64,000 nucleotides of DNA from Cristatella mucedo (Eukaryota; Bryozoa; Phylactolaemata; Cristatellidae): contig WPIO01000171.1 of the NCBI GenBank assembly GCA_009760855.2, positions 250,001 to 314,000 of the forward strand, in the 5' to 3' direction. The notes under the pieces are model-generated. The model made no database searches and was not told the origin of the DNA. It was given only the letters and a program-made list of their open reading frames with translations. This document shows positions 60,745-64,000 of the stretch, one piece after another. Position 1 is the stretch's first letter. Each line of letters starts with the position of its first letter. The translations under genes were made by a program, and so were the position numbers.

Positions 60745-60900
60745 ATACTTTCATAATAATACTAATAAAAATAATTATAATAATATACTTGATAAAGTGC
60801 CATCGGAAAACGTAATCTCTTTCTAGGCACTTTACATTTGCTGCAAAGGGAAATGCAATTGAATGGTGAGTAATATCATGCTTGATAAACAACATTGAAT
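60745..60900 (-). mobile_element. LINE-A 3' end, second of a close pair
   Basis: The same 140 bases again, with the identical 'gggaaatgcaattgaatggt' and 'gagtaatatcatgcttgata' blocks and a more decayed hairpin and tail. Confidence 0.9.
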
Positions 60901-61124
60901 AACTAAATATAACAAGTCCGTGTCTGTAGCACAGATCAGTCCTTTCGACAGCAAATGGTGGAGCAACGGCCGTGTCCAGCGTGGCGCCGTAGTACTCGGC
61001 AACTCTCGTTCGATGCTTAAAGTACAACAGCATGACTATTGAACAACTTGGATGCTTTTTCGGCGCCCAACAGTAACAGAAAATGTCATAGCCGGTTTCT
61101 AGTCATTATAATATGTGAGCCGTA

Positions 61125-62185
61125 ATTCATATCTAGGCTCTGCTGACGATACTTAGCTGTATTTATCATTCCCACCGTCGGAATCTGCTTCAGCAACTGA
61201 TAAACTGAATGCTTGCCTTGCCGACATTCAATCCTGGATGTCGGAAAACTGCTTGAAACTAAATGACGATATAACCGAACTGCTGCTCATAGCACACCCT
61301 AAGCATGTGGCTGGATTAAAAGGCTTTGCTCTTCTAGTAGGTGATGCTGTTGTGCGACCATTACCACGTGCTCGAAATGTAGGTATCGTTTTCGACAGCT
61401 GCCTCAATTTTAAAAGCTTCATTCAGAAGACTGCTTCTACAGCTAGCCATCACATTCGATCGCTATCTAAGATTAGGAGCTGTCTTCCATGGTGGCTTGC
61501 AAAAACTTTACCTAGCTCCTTAGTTCTGTTCTCGGCTTGATTATTGTAATTCCCTTTTGGCTGGGCCACCAAAAAAAGCCACTAGGCCACTGCAGGTGGC
61601 TATGAATATGGCTGCAAGGCTAGTCTTCAAGTCCCAGAGGTTTGAGCACTTGTCTCCTTTGCTTGAAGAGCTAGGATGGATGCCTGTTGATCAACGGATA
61701 CAGAGCAAAGTTCTTACGCTGACCCACAAGGCCCGCCACGGCTTGGCTCCTCCGTACCTAGCTGAACTGCTGCATCAGTTTCAGCCTCTTTGTGCCCTCA
61801 GATCCTGTGTGGACAATAATTAGCTGTTTCATTCCTCGGCTTAAAGACCGTTGGCAACAGAAGCTTTAGCTCTACAGGTCCTAGACTGTGGAATTCGCTT
61901 CCATAATTCTTATACAACGACAACTACTCTCCTGCTGCCGACTATGGCTCATCCTTTCCAGTGGTCTTGAGCTGCTACTCCCATGCTAGTCACTACCTCA
62001 GCTGCTCTCCTGACTCTGCTATGCTTTCCACTTTTTTTTGCTGCGTGAGACAGAGTCTGTTGGCTACCGAAGGCGTACCGAAAGCCGCTTAGGCTGTGAG
62101 TGCCCTATACAAAACTCTCCTGCCTAACACCCACATAATTTGTATGGCTTTGTGGAGTTACAGACGGAGATACATTACATTACAT
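61125..62185 (+). pseudogene. LINE-B, longest copy: RT end to tail
   Basis: It starts near the RT YADD box ('ctctgctgacgatac', decayed) and continues SATDKLNACLADIQSWMSEN, CLKLNDDITELLLIAHPKHV, NVGIVFDSCLNFKSFIQKTA, a frameshift near 61540, then LSPLLEELGWMPVDQRIQSK, VLTLTHKARHGLAPPYLAEL and the usual C-terminus in pieces. The 3' block and tail 'gagatacattacattacata' close it. This is a CR1/L2-like element distinct from LINE-A in sequence and tail (ACATT instead of ATT). Inactive. Confidence 0.9.
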
Positions 62186-62389
62186 AGGCAGTCGTAATCT
62201 GGTTGATGTAGTATGCCAACCCTACCGCCATAGCCAGCTTGAACTCAGTGCCTGAGGCCTGAGAGCCGAGGCCGATGGACGGACAGTGGAGATGGATGGA
62301 CAGATTAACTGGTAAAATCGAAGAGAGATTGATCTATTCCTATGTGGCACAGAGGTGAAGTTGGTAAGAGTCAAGCCACGACCTACGAA
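62186..62389. other. Intron sequence
   Basis: Nothing recognised. Confidence 0.4.
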
Positions 62390-62560
62390 AGTTTAGCCGA
62401 TTCAATAGCCTCCTTTACATTGTGGGCAGAGCAGTTGTAGCTGCTATCACTCCTACACTGCAGTGGGCAATTCAGAATTGCCTGCTGCAAGAATCGAACC
62501 CACGAACCGGGTGGTAAATGTTGAGCCCCTGATCCTTAGGCTAAGACTCAGAAATTGAAA
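62390..62560 (-). mobile_element. SINE-C-like copy, diverged
   Basis: 'gccgattcaatagcctcctt', 'actgcagtgggcaattcaga', 'gcaagaatcgaacccacg' (box B on the minus strand), 'ccttaggctaagactc'. Confidence 0.6.
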
Positions 62561-62633
62561 AAAGGTAGCCCCCTAAAGCATTTTTGTTCTGTTACTACTA
62601 CCACACTGCTGATGCACTCTGGTTTGGTGCAGT

Positions 62634-62649
62634 AAATATATATATATAT

Positions 62650-62727
<78 letters not shown>

Positions 62728-62728
62728 A
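62634..62728 (+). repeat. (AT)n microsatellite
   Basis: AT array with one 'gat' interruption. Confidence 0.98.
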
Positions 62729-62784
62729 TGTTTATGTATATATGTGACTATATATAGTGAGTGGTTTGTGTGTGACTGAGTGAG

Positions 62785-62798
62785 TGTGTGTGTGTGTA

Positions 62799-62862
<64 letters not shown>
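62785..62862 (+). repeat. (GT)n microsatellite
   Basis: GT array ending directly at the 3' side of a minus-strand SINE-B, where that family's tail would be. Confidence 0.98.
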
Positions 62863-62864
<2 letters not shown>

Positions 62865-62985
62865 ACTCATTTGCATAGCAACTTAGAGAACTTAATCTCT
62901 ACCCAGGTGCTTCTCATATCCCACAGGACACTAGCCCACAATCTTCGTCATCAAATGCATTCGCCTTGACCTCGGTCATTAAATT
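62863..62985 (-). mobile_element. SINE-B, degraded
   Basis: 'aactcatttgcatagcaact', 'gaacttaatctctacccagg', 'tgcttctcatatccc', then decayed. Confidence 0.65.
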
Positions 62986-63041
62986 AAAAATTAAATTTTT
63001 TATTGTTTAAAACTCTACATTGCCCTGCTATGCTATGAGCT

Positions 63042-63432
63042 GTAACCTTAAATCCTTTGGAGACCGTGCATTTAGATCGTATGCTCCCAAAGCCTGGAAC
63101 TCCCTCCCGACCTGCGTCAGAACATCCCCTGACCTGACCACATTTAAAAGGAACTTAAAAACACACCTATTTAGGACAGCATTTAGTGGGTCCCTGTGAT
63201 TCGTCCTTGATGTGCTTATGCATGCTGACACTGTGCATGCTGCCACCAACCACATTTGCATGCTGACCCTGTGCATATCACCCCTAACCATATTATTCAT
63301 TTTGTTTGTTTTTCAAGCGTGATTTTACTTCCCATTCAATTGCATTTCACTTTGCAGCAAATGTAAAGCGCCTAGAAAGAGATTAAGTTCTCTGAGGGCG
63401 CTTTATCAAGTGCATCATTATTATCCTTATTA
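63042..63432 (+). mobile_element. LINE-A 3' fragment, young-looking
   Basis: Starts in the ORF at the LKSFGDRAFRSYAPKAWNSL codons and runs in an intact frame to TGA (63198-63200), then 3' UTR, a perfect hairpin (AAAGCGCC 63365-63372; GGCGCTTT 63397-63404) and an ATT-type tail. Differs from 51905-52290 at only a handful of positions. Confidence 0.9.
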
Positions 63433-63509
63433 TTGTGTTGTATTTGCTATTTTGCTGCGCAAATTCAAAGTACAAAGTACGTTAACGGCCAGGCTGCATT
63501 TCCGTCTAG

Positions 63510-64000
63510 TGGAAAATCGGAGTGAGGCAATGTTTCCGTCTGCTGACCCCTGCACACTCAGTGACGATGTTGGCATTCGGCCGACCGAGCTGTGCCGGTC
63601 CACCGCCACTGCTCTGGACTACTCCAAGTGCCAGCAGCCGGCATGCGCCGGTGCAGGTGCTGAGGCTGGCCGGGACGCTGGCGGTGTGGCCGAAGGGAAC
63701 CAGGCGCCAGTGCAGCCATCGCTGTTCGCAGACCTTTTTGGCTGTGCCGGTGGCAGCAGCAGCAGGGAGCCGGATGCAGCTCTGCCTGCTGCTGCTGCCG
63801 CCGCCGGCAGCAGTTCCTGGACGACTGAGTCACTCGATGGCAGCAGCCGCAAGCGAAGTGGCGCCACCGCCGGTGGCTCGATCGTGCCAGCTCATTCGAG
63901 GTATCGACCTGCTGCCGGCTGCATGCAAACCCTCCTGGGATCTCCGAACAGCGAGCGTGGGCGCTCCCTAAGTGAAGCTGATCGAAGCGGTGGTGCCGAT
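63510..64000 (+). CDS. Exon of the phase-1 gene, open to the window edge
   Basis: The acceptor 'tgcatttccgtctag' (AG 63508-63509) opens a phase-1 frame that stays open for all 491 bases to the end, compatible with the donor after 54928. It encodes ENRSEAMFPSADPCTLSDDV, ELCRSTATALDYSKCQQPA, an Ala/Gly-rich part, QPSLFADLFGCAGGSSS, WTTESLDGSSRKRSGATAG and GSPNSERGRSLSEADRSGGA. SLFADLFG is the only clearly hydrophobic motif; SRKRS and RGRSLS are basophilic kinase-like sites. The minus-strand frames here are shadows. A donor 'cgag|gtatcg' at 63900 could end it early, but the frame beyond still looks coding. Other exons may lie between 54928 and 63510. Confidence 0.65.

Overview
This window is animal (metazoan) nuclear DNA, most likely from an invertebrate. 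The evidence is CR1/L2-type non-LTR retrotransposons, tRNA-derived SINEs, very long dinucleotide microsatellites, and a spliced gene with GT-AG introns and small exons. I see no bacterial operon, no plastid or mitochondrial gene, no rRNA, no functional tRNA and no CRISPR array. The clade cannot be fixed from the sequence alone.

Layout. From 1 to about 31 kb the window is mostly repeats: one near-complete but dead LINE (2.4-5.7 kb, minus strand, called LINE-A here), many 5'-truncated LINE-A copies, a second LINE family (LINE-B), relics of two more (LINE-C, LINE-D), three tRNA-derived SINE families (SINE-A, -B, -C), GC-rich islands at about 6.0, 12.3-13.7 and 16.1-17.3 kb, and an almost 1 kb (CT)n tract at 17.3-18.3 kb. 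Two diverged copies of an unrecognised, formerly coding repeat lie at 1.55-1.8 kb and 9.55-9.8 kb.

From about 31 kb to the right edge I can assemble a plus-strand gene from its splice signals. Exons are at 31174-31257, 37054-37245, 39165-39530, 43183-about 43607 (3' edge uncertain), 48087-48233, 48429-48680, 48921-48983 (weaker), 49577-49842, 54724-54928 and 63510 to beyond 64000. Nearly all introns are phase 1, and the reading frame carries across almost every junction, which chance ORFs would not do. The product is a long, low-complexity, probably disordered protein rich in Ser, Ala, Pro and Gln. It has SH3-ligand-like PxxP segments and basophilic kinase-like sites (RRKSL, RGRSLS). I do not recognise the family. 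Its introns hold the same LINEs, SINEs and microsatellites.

The repeats interact. SINE-B carries the same 3' hairpin as LINE-A, the arrangement expected of a SINE that borrows a LINE's reverse transcriptase. One LINE-A copy is inserted inside an opposite-strand LINE-A, flanked by a short duplication. A SINE-A splits another LINE-A, a SINE-B seems to have hosted a CT microsatellite, and a SINE-A is fused to a LINE-B fragment. LINE-A copies lie mostly on the minus strand, antisense to the gene.
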